A stretch of DNA of 64,000 nucleotides from Olsenella sp. KGMB02461 (GTDB lineage: Bacteria; Actinomycetota; Coriobacteriia; Coriobacteriales; Atopobiaceae), in NCBI RefSeq assembly GCF_012584445.1, contig NZ_JABAHI010000008.1:930001-994000 (forward strand), given 5' to 3'. Below, in pieces: positions 1 through 10,012 of the stretch. The notes below the pieces were generated by a model. The model was given only the letters and a program-made list of their open reading frames with translations. It made no database searches and was not told where the DNA came from. Numbering within the stretch: position 1 is the first letter of the stretch; each line of letters opens with the position of its first letter. A program made the position numbers and the translations under genes.

Positions 1-25
1 CCGGGCACCCATTAGCCGTTGCAAC

Positions 26-63
26 AAAAAGGCGCTCCCGGCGGAGAGGAAGCCGGGAACGCC
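26..63 (-). terminator. Rho-independent terminator of the feo operon
   Basis: GC-rich hairpin (arms 31-42 and 52-63, loop about 9 nt). On the minus strand it is followed by a run of five T (the A-run at 26-30). It lies about 80 bp after the feoB stop. Confidence 0.85.
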
Positions 64-143
64 TGTGCAGAGAGAACGCTCGTTTGCATATGTGCCTATA
101 AGTAGCGCGACTGGGATCGCAAGGCCGCAAGCCTCGCAGCCCT

Positions 144-2777
144 CTAGGCCGCTTCTTTGACCTCCCTGGCGGCGTGCTGCCCATACTTGGGCATGGGGCG
201 GAAGAGTTGGAAGAGAATGGCTGCCAGCGCCGCCAGCGCCACCACTGTCCAGACCCCAAAACGACCTAGGGCGAAAAGCTCCCAGAGCTGGTTGATGATG
301 AGGCCCACCACCCAGCCAAAGCCGCACTGGTAGCCAATGGCGGCCCAGAACCATTTGGGGTCCGCCATCTGGCGCCTGATGGTGCCTATGGCGGCAAAGC
401 AGGGGGCGTCCAGCATGTTGAAGGCCACAAAGGCGAGCATGGCGCCCAGCGAGAAGGTGCCGGCCACAGTGAACATCTGCTGGAAGGTGGCCCAGAGCAG
501 CGTGGAGCCCTCGCCCACCTCGCCCAGGCCAAAGAGCACGCCAAAGGTGGACACCAGGTTCTCCTTGGCGATCAACGCAGACAGAGAACAGGCCGCCGCC
601 TGCCAGGTGCCAAAGCCAAGCGGGGAAAAGATCCAGGCAATGGCCGATCCCACGCCCGCCAGCACCGAGAAGTCCATGTAGTTCTCGGGCGCATCGGCCA
701 TGGAGGGCAAGAACCCAAAGGCGCCCGAGCCGCCTTCCCAGCCAGCCAGCCCAAAGTTGGACAAGAACCAAATGCCTACGCTGGCAGCGAAGATGATGGT
801 GCCGGCTTTCTTGATGAATGCCGAGACACGCTCCCACACATGGAGGAAATACGCCTTGGCCGCAGGCAGGTGATAGGCCGGGAGCTCCATCACAAAGGGG
901 GCTGGCTCTCCGGCGAAGGGTTTGGTCTTCTTGAGCATGATGGCGCTCACAATCACCGCGGTCAGGCCCAAGAAGTAGAAGAAGGGGGCGATCCACCAGC
1001 CCTTGGTGCCGCCGATAAGCACACCCATCAATAGCGCGATGATTGGGGTCTTGGCGCCGCAGGGGATCATGGTGGTGAGCATGACGGTCATGCGGCGATC
1101 CCGGTCGTTCTCGATGGTCTTGGTGGCCAGCACGCCGGGCACGCCGCAGCCAGAGGACACCAGCAGCGGGATGAAGCTCTTGCCAGAGAGCCCAAAGCGC
1201 CTGAAGGCACGGTCCATCACAAAGGCCACGCGGCTCATGTAGCCGCAGTCCTCCAAGAAGCACAGCAGCAAGAAGAGCACGATCATCTGGGGCAAGAAGC
1301 CCAAGATGGCGCCCACGCCACCTACCACGCCGTCCAACACCAAAGACTTCACCAGGTCGGAAGCGCCCAGGCTGTCGAGCCACTCCCCTGCCACTGCCGG
1401 GATGCCCGGCACATACCAGCCGTACTCGCCAGGAATGGGCTCTTGGGCATTGGCGGCCTCCAAAAATGCCGCCGAATCCACCGGCTCATGATAGGCCAGC
1501 GCCTGCCCGTCTTTGAGCTGGGGCTCATCGGCAGCATTGGCCGACACCACATCGCCCTCGGTGGACAAGAAGTTGCCGTCCCCATCATGCAGGGGCACAT
1601 CCTGAGCCACCACGCCAGCCGCCGCTGCCCGCGAGGCGAAGTCTTCCACGACAGCGCTGTCACCCTGCTCGATGGCCTCAGCCACACCGGAAGCGTCCAC
1701 TCCGGCTTCCTCGGCGGCAGCTAGGTAGGCATCCACCACAGAACCGTAGTCCTTCTCGGCATAGGCCTCTTGAGCCTCCTCATAGGCTGCAGCCTGGGCA
1801 GGGTTGGCAAGCCAGCCGTCGCCAAAGAGGCCGTCGTTGGCCCAGTCGGTGCCCCAGGTGCCCACCGTGGAGACCGCCAAGAAGTACACCAGAACCATCA
1901 CAGCTATAAAAATGGGCAGCCCCAGCCAGCGGTTGGTGACCACGCGGTCGATCTTTTCCGAGGTGGTGAGCGCCTGCGGCGCCTTGGTGACGCACTGGTC
2001 CATAAGGCGCTCGATCCAGGCATAGCGGTCGTTGGTCACCAGAGACTCGGCGTCGTCGTCCAGCTGGGCCTCCACGCCTGCGCGCACCGCATCCACCGCG
2101 GCCACAGAGGCCTCCGGCAATCCCAGCGCCTCCAGCGCCTGCCGCTCTCCCTCGAAGGCTTTCACCGCATACCAGGCAAGCTGGGACTTGCGAGGCACAA
2201 AGCCAGCGATCGCCTGGGAGATCTCCTGCACCGCACCAGCCACCGGCGCCGAGAAGAGATCTGCCACCGGGGGCTGGCCCTTCTCGGCAGCAGCATGCTT
2301 GGCGGCGGCCACCAGCTCGCCCAGATTGCGATGGCGAAGCGCGCTGATGGGCACCACCGGGCAGCCCAAGCAAGCCGAAAGCTCCTGGATGTCTATCTTG
2401 TCGCCAGCCTTTTCCACCAGATCCACCATGTTCAAGGCCACCACGCAGGGCAGGCCGCACTCCAAGATCTGGGTGGTGAGGTAGAGGTTGCGCTCCAGGT
2501 TGGTGGCATCCACCACGTCGATGACCACCGCGGGCTCCCCGCTCAACAGATAGTCGCGGCTCACCACCTCCTCCGGCGAGTAGGGGGAGAGCGAGTAGAT
2601 GCCAGGCAGGTCGCAGAGCACCACGTGCCTGTCTTCGCGCAGCGGCGCCTCCAGCTTCTCCACCGTGACGCCGGGCCAGTTGCCCACGTAACCGTTGGAG
2701 CCGGTGAGCTCGTTGAACAGGGTGGTCTTGCCGCAGTTGGGGTTTCCCGCCAGGGCAATGTTCAAAGTTGTATCCAA
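144..2777 (-). CDS. feoB: Ferrous iron transport protein B (FeoB)
   Basis: Cytoplasmic-membrane GTP-gated Fe(II) transporter, 877 aa. The N-terminal G domain shows G1 GNPNCGKTT (about residues 11-19), G3 DLPG and G4 NMVD. The spacer/GDI region ends near residue 270, and the first membrane helix is at about 281-300. Two Gate-like membrane blocks follow, including the CGYMSR and SSGCGVPG segments. Between the first helix and the Gate core there is an Ala/Glu/Asp-rich soluble stretch of about 145 residues (roughly 310-455), much longer than the short loop of E. coli FeoB. It is predicted to be extracytoplasmic. Last gene of the feoA-feoA-feoB operon, 107 bp after the second feoA, with a terminator downstream. 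Confidence 0.97.
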   Translation of the reverse strand: MDTTLNIALAGNPNCGKTTLFNELTGSNGYVGNWPGVTVEKLEAPLREDRHVVLCDLPGIYSLSPYSPEEVVSRDYLLSGEPAVVIDVVDATNLERNLYLTTQILECGLPCVVALNMVDLVEKAGDKIDIQELSACLGCPVVPISALRHRNLGELVAAAKHAAAEKGQPPVADLFSAPVAGAVQEISQAIAGFVPRKSQLAWYAVKAFEGERQALEALGLPEASVAAVDAVRAGVEAQLDDDAESLVTNDRYAWIERLMDQCVTKAPQALTTSEKIDRVVTNRWLGLPIFIAVMVLVYFLAVSTVGTWGTDWANDGLFGDGWLANPAQAAAYEEAQEAYAEKDYGSVVDAYLAAAEEAGVDASGVAEAIEQGDSAVVEDFASRAAAAGVVAQDVPLHDGDGNFLSTEGDVVSANAADEPQLKDGQALAYHEPVDSAAFLEAANAQEPIPGEYGWYVPGIPAVAGEWLDSLGASDLVKSLVLDGVVGGVGAILGFLPQMIVLFLLLCFLEDCGYMSRVAFVMDRAFRRFGLSGKSFIPLLVSSGCGVPGVLATKTIENDRDRRMTVMLTTMIPCGAKTPIIALLMGVLIGGTKGWWIAPFFYFLGLTAVIVSAIMLKKTKPFAGEPAPFVMELPAYHLPAAKAYFLHVWERVSAFIKKAGTIIFAASVGIWFLSNFGLAGWEGGSGAFGFLPSMADAPENYMDFSVLAGVGSAIAWIFSPLGFGTWQAAACSLSALIAKENLVSTFGVLFGLGEVGEGSTLLWATFQQMFTVAGTFSLGAMLAFVAFNMLDAPCFAAIGTIRRQMADPKWFWAAIGYQCGFGWVVGLIINQLWELFALGRFGVWTVVALAALAAILFQLFRPMPKYGQHAAREVKEAA

Positions 2778-2884
2778 GATGTTCCCTTTCGTAGCGCTGA
2801 GGGCGGGCGACCCTCTGCCTTAAAGGCCTTTAGATGCAGGAGCCAGGGCCTGCTGCCGACAAACCCTTACCAATTCAAAGCTCG

Positions 2885-3127
2885 TTAGCGGGCAGTGGGC
2901 TCCACCTCCACCAGTGCCGCCTCGTCTTTCCTAATGGACAGCTGGTAGCCACGCACCGTGAGCTCCAAAGGGTCGCCCAAAGGCGCCACCTTCTTGACGT
3001 CCACGCGGGTTCCTTTGGTGATGCCCATGTCCATGATGCGGCGTTTGAGCTGGCCACTCCCCGTGAGCTTGAGCACTTTGCAGGACTGCCCCACAGGAAT
3101 TTGGGCCAATGTGAGAGGATGGGCCAT
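2885..3127 (-). CDS. feoA: FeoA-domain protein (second copy)
   Basis: 80-aa SH3-like FeoA protein, a cytoplasmic partner of FeoB. The pattern GQLKRRIMDMGITKGTRV followed by GYQLSIRKDEAALVEV is typical of FeoA. I start it at the ATG at 3127, preceded by AAAGGAG, rather than at the upstream alternative at 3178. It lies between the first feoA and feoB on the same strand and is presumably co-transcribed. Tandem feoA genes are common in feo operons. Confidence 0.9.
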   Translation of the reverse strand: MAHPLTLAQIPVGQSCKVLKLTGSGQLKRRIMDMGITKGTRVDVKKVAPLGDPLELTVRGYQLSIRKDEAALVEVEPTAR

Positions 3128-3230
3128 GAGGGCTCCTTTCTTCTTTGCAGGTTGATTCGTTATGGCAGGCAGCTGCAAAATCTTTTGCCGCTGCCATCAC
3201 CCGTGCGGCTGCGCTGACTGACGCGCCTTT

Positions 3231-3533
3231 CTAGCTGCACATCACCTGGCAGGCAGTGTCGCGATCTAGACCTAGCTGCGATCCCTTGACGCTCACAATG
3301 GTGCCCGTGGAGGTTTGGTTGACCACCCGCACCTGCGCCCCCTCTACAAACCCCAGGTTCGCCAAGTGTTGGGCAGCCGCGCCTCTGCGCACCTTGCGCA
3401 CCGTGAGCACAGATCCCGGCTTGGCCAGCGAAAGGGGTAGAGAAGTGCCGCCCCCAGAGTTCGCAACAGACGCCTCAACCGTGCGGCGCCTGCCTGTCTC
3501 TCGCGACGCGAAGGATAGAGTTGCGCTATTCAT
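3231..3533 (-). CDS. feoA: FeoA-domain protein (first copy)
   Basis: 100 aa, first gene of the feo operon. The C-terminal 65 residues form the FeoA/SH3-like domain (AQHLANLGFVEGAQVRVV, then GSQLGLDRDTACQVM). The N-terminal 35 residues are Ser/Arg/Gly-rich and look disordered. The start ATG at 3533 has a GGAG-type ribosome site upstream. Likely accessory to FeoB. Confidence 0.85.
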   Translation of the reverse strand: MNSATLSFASRETGRRRTVEASVANSGGGTSLPLSLAKPGSVLTVRKVRRGAAAQHLANLGFVEGAQVRVVNQTSTGTIVSVKGSQLGLDRDTACQVMCS

Positions 3534-3847
3534 AGCTGGTCATCTCCAAAGTTATACATCGCTAACTCGATTTGTATGATACAGCTAACTTTTGAGAAGT
3601 AAACCCTAATTTACTTTTCGACTGGCATGTTTTAAGGGAGACACCCCTTCTTTCGATACAGGGGGCCTGACGTTGAGGATGGCGGCGTTTCTCGGCAGCC
3701 GACCGCCCCTCAAAGACCCCGTCATCTCCCTTGAACCAGGGATCGCTCGTCAGCAGCTCTCCACAGCTCGCCGATGGCAGAGGCATCTCTTCAGGAAAAC
3801 TGATATTCTAGGGTTTCATAGAGAGCCGTAGTCCTTAGGAGAGTGGC
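3534..3847. promoter_or_regulatory. Divergent feo / gntR promoter region with inverted repeat
   Basis: The 314-bp gap between feoA (leftward) and the FCD regulator (rightward) has no convincing gene. At 3597-3616 there is a perfect inverted repeat AAGTAAA-N6-TTTACTT. Just beside it, GCTAAC occurs twice (3561-3566 and 3584-3589) flanking an AT-rich promoter-like stretch. These are candidate operator sites for a metal-responsive or FCD regulator. The regulator identity is inference. Confidence 0.5.
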
Positions 3848-4618
3848 ATGCCAGAGCCTCGCACTAAACTTGTTGGCCGCGCAGGAGTAAGCGCGGCAGA
3901 CTGCATGCGGATCTTTCCTCGCAAAGACAAAGAATCCGGCTCGGCCTATGCCTACCGGGTGCTTTCCTACAACATCCTCATGCTCTATATGCCGCCAGGA
4001 GCCTGGATCCGCGAGTCCTCGGTAGCAGAGATCTTGGAGGTCTCCCGCACTCCCGTCCATGAGGCCATGGGCCTTCTGCGCGACCGCTCTCTGGTAGAGG
4101 TGGCCCCCCAAAGCGCCACCCATGTCTCACGCATCTCGGTAAGCCAGCTGCGTCAATCCTTCTACATGCGCGTGGCCGTGGAGCCTCTGGTGGTCACCCA
4201 GCTGGCCCGCGTGGTCACCCAGCCTACGTTGGATGAGCTGCACCGGTTGGTAGACGCCATGGACGAGTCGCTGGCCATCTCCTACAACGAGGCAAAATAC
4301 ATCGAGCTCAATGAGGAGTTCCACCGCACTGCCTACGAGGCCGCAGCCAAAGGCTACGTCTGGGAGTCTTTGCAAAAGACGGGCTGCTCCTTTAGGCGCT
4401 GCTGCAACATGGGCGTGCTCTTTGGCTACACCAAACCATCCACCGAGCCCTTCCGCAAAGTGCTGGGCTTTTTGGAGAACGGCGGCGAGAACCGCGTCGA
4501 GGTGGCCACCGCCATCCATGAGTACCTCTCCAACTACGCCACCTACATCGAGCAGCTCATCTCCGACTTCCCCGATTGCTTCGTCAACGTCAACACCGCC
4601 GCGGGCACGCGCCGCTAA
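3848..4618 (+). CDS. GntR-family (FadR/FCD type) transcriptional regulator
   Basis: 256 aa. N-terminal winged helix-turn-helix: the segment around residues 35-80 contains IRESSVAEILEVSRTPVHEA, the classic GntR recognition pattern. The C-terminal all-helical FCD ligand domain includes ELNEEFHRTAYEAA. The unusually Arg/Lys-rich N-terminal extension (about 25 residues) is not part of the domain. The start ATG has AGGAGA upstream. It is divergent from the feo operon. Members of this family sense small carboxylates, but the ligand cannot be told from sequence. Confidence 0.9.
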   Translation: MPEPRTKLVGRAGVSAADCMRIFPRKDKESGSAYAYRVLSYNILMLYMPPGAWIRESSVAEILEVSRTPVHEAMGLLRDRSLVEVAPQSATHVSRISVSQLRQSFYMRVAVEPLVVTQLARVVTQPTLDELHRLVDAMDESLAISYNEAKYIELNEEFHRTAYEAAAKGYVWESLQKTGCSFRRCCNMGVLFGYTKPSTEPFRKVLGFLENGGENRVEVATAIHEYLSNYATYIEQLISDFPDCFVNVNTAAGTRR

Positions 4619-4891
4619 TCCCGCTGCGCATGTGGGCCGTGCCCCTTCGCCCTCTGACCGAGAAGCCCCGCCATCCCATCAAGCGCGCAACCAGTAGCCT
4701 ATAGCACAAAACGCGCGCCAAGAAGCCCCAAAAACCGCTTCCAGCCAATGGCGCATCGTTCACGGATTGTTTTTTGCAAGCTTTCAAGAATCTGCCACTG
4801 ATACACCAGAGGTAGGCTAGCATCGAATCTACGCACGACCCCTGCACATTTGGCAACGCGTTTTTTATCCCCTTCGAGGAAAGGACCAGCC

Positions 4892-5230
4892 ATGGGTGTG
4901 AGAGCAGAAGAAGCGCTCGATTTGAACTACGACGGGCTCGCCAACTACCTGAGCCACAACCACTCGGTCTACATGGGCCTAGATGACGCCATGTACTACC
5001 TCACCGACGTCAACGCTCACTACTGGCGCGCCCAGGATACCTCGGTCCTCAATCACAAGGGCCACTACACCGACTGCTCCGAGCTCGTCCCCACCATCGG
5101 CGAGTTTTTAGGCCTTCCCTGGCTTGACGGCAAGACTGTCGAAGACGTTGCCGACCAGGTCACCTTCTACGCCAGCACCAAACCTCGCTCCGAGGTAGAG
5201 GCAGAGATGGGCCTGGTGGAGGAGGAGTAA
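4892..5230 (+). CDS. Small hypothetical protein, unknown family
   Basis: 112 aa, start ATG at 4892 with GAGGAAAGGA upstream. The protein is acidic and rich in Tyr, His and Asp; its first half carries a dense aromatic/His stretch (SHNHSVYMGLDDAMYYLTDV). There is no signal peptide or membrane segment. High-GC codon use with a clean ribosome site supports a real gene. It stands alone between a regulator and a strong terminator. I do not recognise the family. Confidence 0.7.
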   Translation: MGVRAEEALDLNYDGLANYLSHNHSVYMGLDDAMYYLTDVNAHYWRAQDTSVLNHKGHYTDCSELVPTIGEFLGLPWLDGKTVEDVADQVTFYASTKPRSEVEAEMGLVEEE

Positions 5231-5364
5231 CCCCAGCCTTCGACTCGCCGGCCACATAACCAGAGTCCTGGTTTGGCTGATTGTTTTATCTGCATTCAAA
5301 GGCGGTGGGCCACCTGGGCCTACCACCTTTCGGGCTTACAGGACAAAAAGCATGCTGTGAATTG

Positions 5365-5394
5365 GGACGTTGACGCAGGTCAACGTCCTTTTTT
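5365..5394 (+). terminator. Rho-independent terminator
   Basis: Perfect 10-bp stem GGACGTTGAC / GTCAACGTCC with a GCAG loop, followed by six T. It ends transcription of the small gene at 4892-5230. A weaker imperfect hairpin lies just upstream at about 5298-5330. The loop-proximal sequence TGACGCAGGTCAAC recurs near 5981. Confidence 0.9.
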
Positions 5395-5580
5395 GGGTGT
5401 TTAAATCCGGAAGGCAAATTTGAACACGGGGACTCGGGCAGCGGGCGTGCTATCAAATGCAGTGTTGCCCCAGATAAAGACTGCAGAATCGAGTCGTTGC
5501 ATCCAGGATTTGCAGGGCTCGATGAAGAAGGCGATCTGTGGGGTCTGCGGGGCCAAGATGCAGAAGAGCGACAGCGCTCG

Positions 5581-5770
5581 CGCCTACTAAGCACATTTCC
5601 CCGTACATTTCCTCCGGCACGCGCCTACTAAGTACAATTTAATATGAAACCAACTCTGTAAGCTTGGGTGATGTAGTACTTAAATAAAAAGTGACACAGA
5701 TTTTGGGCGAAATCGGCCTACTAAGTACTTAGTAGGCATGAATGCATGGAAAGTACTTAGTAGGCATGAA
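5581..5770. repeat. CTACTAAGTA repeat cluster
   Basis: Four copies of a CCTACTAAGTA-type motif lie in a gene-free stretch. Two are forward half-sites (5581-5598 and 5621-5640). One is a perfect 22-bp palindrome (5716-5737). The fourth is a further copy, so that AAGTACTTAGTAGGCATGAA is repeated exactly at 5723-5742 and 5751-5770, 28 bp apart. They may be operators or a small interspersed repeat. The rest of 5395-6034 holds no convincing gene. Confidence 0.7.
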
Positions 5771-5858
5771 GTAGCGCCCAGTCCAAACCTCATCTGTCCT
5801 GCGTCCCCATCTCACAGGCAGGCCTGCTTTTGACCTTCCATGATTTAGCCGGGGTTTT

Positions 5859-5890
5859 GCAGTGTGAAAGCAGCCCTGCTTTCACACTGC
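5859..5890. repeat. Near-perfect hairpin, 15-bp arms
   Basis: Arms GCAGTGTGAAAGCAG and its exact complement are separated by only 2 nt, followed by CCCCCTTTT. It could be a terminator in either direction or a structured RNA, but it stands some 470 bp from the nearest upstream gene. Confidence 0.6.
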
Positions 5891-5951
5891 CCCCCTTTTG
5901 AGCGCAAAGAGTACTTGTAAACAATGAAGGTAGATTTGGCCTACAGGTTAT

Positions 5952-5999
5952 GGGGTGTTGGCGCAGATCTGACGTAGGTCTGACGCAGGTCAACACCCC
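5952..5999 (-). terminator. Putative terminator hairpin after the HAD gene
   Basis: Nine-bp arms (GGGGTGTTG / CAACACCCC) enclose a short tandem duplication (CTGACGTAGGT, CTGACGCAGGT). It lies 35 bp beyond the stop of the leftward HAD phosphatase. No clear T-run follows, so termination is tentative. Confidence 0.45.
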
Positions 6000-6034
6000 C
6001 TTGTCACAGCACGCTTTTGGTCCTATAAGCCGCC

Positions 6035-6685
6035 CTATCCCTGACAGATGGCCTCCTCAAGCTGAGGCACTGTATCCACCAGGAGGGTGGCGCCCTTCTC
6101 GGCAAGGAAGTCAGGATCCCTGAAGCCCCAGGTCACAGAGATGCAGGGGATTTGGGAGTTTCTTGCGGTGAGGATGTCCACCTCGGAGTCGCCCACGTAG
6201 CAGGCAGCGTCGCGAGAGACGCCCATAGAGTCGAGGGCCAGGTAGACCATGGCGGCGTCGGGCTTTCTGGGGATGTCGTCTCGCTGACCCAGCACAAAGT
6301 CGAAGGCGCCGGGAAAGTGGAGCTCCATAAGCTCGCGCACGGCAAAGTCGCCCTTGTTGGACACGGCGGCGCACTTCACGCCGGCAGCGCGCAGATGCTC
6401 GATCATCTGGGGGATGCCCGGGTAGGGATGGGTGTGGTCATTGCAGTGGATGGCATAGTAGGCGCAAAAGTCGTCGAAGACGCTGTCCACCTCTGACTGC
6501 GGGGTGCCAGCAGGACAGGCATCCAGCATGAGCTTGCGCAAGCCGTTTCCCACCATGGCGCGTACCTGGGCCAACGTGTAGAGCGGGAACCCATGGGCAT
6601 CCAGGGTATGGTTGAGCGCCAGCTGAAGGTCGTCCAGCGTATCCAGGATGGTCCCGTCCAAATCGAATACCGCAGCGTTGTACAT
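6035..6685 (-). CDS. HAD-family phosphatase, phosphoglycolate phosphatase-like
   Basis: 216 aa. HAD motif I FDLDGTILDT is near the N-terminus. A helical cap follows, then motif II (VSNKG), the catalytic-loop Lys (RKPDAAMVY) and motif III (YVGDSEVDI). The pattern fits Gph/PgmB-like cytosolic phosphatases. I start it at the ATG at 6685, because GGAAAGGA lies just upstream and overlaps the alternative start at 6706. Substrate unknown. Confidence 0.88.
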   Translation of the reverse strand: MYNAAVFDLDGTILDTLDDLQLALNHTLDAHGFPLYTLAQVRAMVGNGLRKLMLDACPAGTPQSEVDSVFDDFCAYYAIHCNDHTHPYPGIPQMIEHLRAAGVKCAAVSNKGDFAVRELMELHFPGAFDFVLGQRDDIPRKPDAAMVYLALDSMGVSRDAACYVGDSEVDILTARNSQIPCISVTWGFRDPDFLAEKGATLLVDTVPQLEEAICQG

Positions 6686-6858
6686 GGGTTTCCGCTTCCT
6701 TTCCAACTGTTGGCGAATCTGGGCAGCAGCCCCAAGAGCGCGGCCTCGTTGCTATGATAGATAACCGCGTGCGCTCAGGTGCCGTCTACGCCTGAAGCGC
6801 CCCGTCTATCATTCACCGCCCGACCCTGCAGGGGGCGGCAAGACGAAGGGATTTCACC

Positions 6859-8628
<1,770 letters not shown>

Positions 8629-8738
8629 TCGGTGCGGCTGGCTTGCTACAACCAGCCTGCTGCGATCGGCCAACCGAGAACCACTGTCACTGCAAGCTTT
8701 CGAGCTTTAACTAAGACTGCGCGTGGAACTGAGCGCCG

Positions 8739-8773
8739 AGCGGTCCATGTCTTTAGGGCATGGGCCGCTTTTT
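8739..8773 (+). terminator. Rho-independent terminator after aspS
   Basis: Stem AGCGGTCCATG / CATGGGCCGCT with one mismatch, followed by TTTTT. A smaller hairpin (GGCTGG...CCAGCC, 8636-8657) lies directly after the aspS stop. The rest of 8629-9005 has no supported gene. Confidence 0.8.
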
Positions 8774-9005
8774 ACGTAGACGCATGCGACGGCATAGGAT
8801 GCGCTTCTCGGTTGAAAACAGCTGCACGAATGCGAACAAATGCGAATGTGAACATACGTTCTGCTGCCCTCAGAAAACTATCTACGTTTGCTACTTGGTG
8901 ACGTTGTGCTCGTAGTAGAATGTATATATTGATATGCAAAGCCCCTGGTAGACCTCGAGAGCCGTGCTGCTCATCGCTCGTCTTATGCGCAGAGGAAGAA
9001 TTGAC

Positions 9006-9737
9006 ATGAAGGCTTTAGACGCTCTTAATAAGCTCAGCGATCTATGCGCTCGCCAAAAGGGATTGTTTACCTCGGCGCAAGCCCAAGAAGCCGGCGTGAG
9101 CCGCACTACTCTTACTCGTCTTGCTGCCCACCAGCAAATCGTTTTCGTTGCCCGTGGCGTCTATCGAGCCGCTACGGCACCAGCGCTGCGAGAGGAACCT
9201 GTATATGCCGCGTGGCTTTCGCTGGACCCCAAAACTCCTGCTTGGAAGCGTAATCTAGACAACACCGATTACGTAGTCTCTCGCGAAACCGCTGCGTGGC
9301 TCTACGGATTCGACGAGTTTGATCCCAAACCTTATGCCTTTGCCAGCAATGAACGCAAACAAACCCGCAACAAAGACATCCACTTGTTCAAGCATACAAT
9401 CAAGCCTGAAGACATTAGGGTAGTCGACGGCCTCCCCACGCTTTCGCGCCAACGCACTGCCACCGAAATTCTCAAGTATTGTCCCAATACTCAAGCGATC
9501 ATCGACTTTTTAATCACCCTTACACCCGAAGAACGACCTCTGGGCATGCTGCGACTCCTTGGGAATCGAGAGACGAAGTTCTCCTCCCTGGATGCACATC
9601 AAATAAGATCTGTTTGCAACCTCTGGAGAAAAGAGGACCGCGCCCGAATGAATCCGGCTGAAGCAGAGATTACACAGGTAGATCCCATAGCTAGTGCTCC
9701 CTCCTCTGAGGAAAAGGACGCCTTAGGACAGCTTTAG
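9006..9737 (+). CDS. AbiEi-type antitoxin-domain protein (orphan)
   Basis: 243 aa. The N-terminal winged helix (GLFTSAQAQEAGVSRTTLTR, residues about 17-36) is the AbiEi antitoxin DNA-binding domain. The middle (YVVSRETAAWLYGFDEFDP) matches the second conserved block of type IV antitoxins. I start it at the ATG at 9006; the longer open frame from 8964 lacks a ribosome site. No nucleotidyltransferase toxin (AbiEii) is adjacent, so it is an orphan antitoxin or a stand-alone regulator. GC is lower than in its neighbours. Confidence 0.75.
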   Translation: MKALDALNKLSDLCARQKGLFTSAQAQEAGVSRTTLTRLAAHQQIVFVARGVYRAATAPALREEPVYAAWLSLDPKTPAWKRNLDNTDYVVSRETAAWLYGFDEFDPKPYAFASNERKQTRNKDIHLFKHTIKPEDIRVVDGLPTLSRQRTATEILKYCPNTQAIIDFLITLTPEERPLGMLRLLGNRETKFSSLDAHQIRSVCNLWRKEDRARMNPAEAEITQVDPIASAPSSEEKDALGQL

Positions 9738-9818
9738 AGGCCGTCCGAGAAACCCTTAGCATCCGGAACTCACCTCGCGGTCTACTCTAGAAATGTACTC
9801 CATTTGTATCACTCTAAG

Positions 9819-9985
9819 ACATGGCTAATGTGGCACTTTTCCACATTAGCCATGTTCATGTGCAACTAACGTAGAATATTTTTTGAGGGTCTGTCATCCC
9901 TCTTTTCTTGGTCCCTTTTGGTATTTCTTGGTCCCCCTTTGTGCTTCTTAGCTCTCCCCAACCTCCTTGGCCCCACTTGAGCCTT
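9819..9985. repeat. Composite intergenic element, copy A
   Basis: Palindrome with 15-bp perfect arms (9819-9833 and 9841-9855, loop 7 nt), then the core TGCAACTAACGTAGAA (about 9861-9876), then GAGGG-N8-CCCTC (9885-9902). A C/T-rich degenerate tandem repeat (TTTCTTGGTCCC units, about 20 bp) runs to about 9985. It sits between convergent genes. The same architecture is seen at 16441, 19321 and 37281. Confidence 0.65.
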
Positions 9986-10012
9986 TGCCGCCGGACTCCC
10001 ACATAACCCTTC

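Noticed and set aside
3562-3786. A 74-codon leftward open frame upstream of feo
   Set aside because: No ribosome site, odd composition, and it overlaps the promoter and inverted repeat of the divergent region.
5522-5590. A 22-aa frame MKKAICGVCGAKMQKSDSAR... resembling a transposase zinc-knuckle N-terminus
   Set aside because: Too short to prove, closed by a stop inside a repeat. It may be a transposase scar, but there is nothing else to support it.
5286-5594. A 102-codon leftward frame between the small orphan gene and the repeat cluster
   Set aside because: It runs through a strong terminator hairpin, is Ser/Pro/Arg-rich and has no ribosome site.
6735-6858. Possible T-box leader before aspS
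   Set aside because: No T-box core motif or specifier hairpin can be seen; the region is short.
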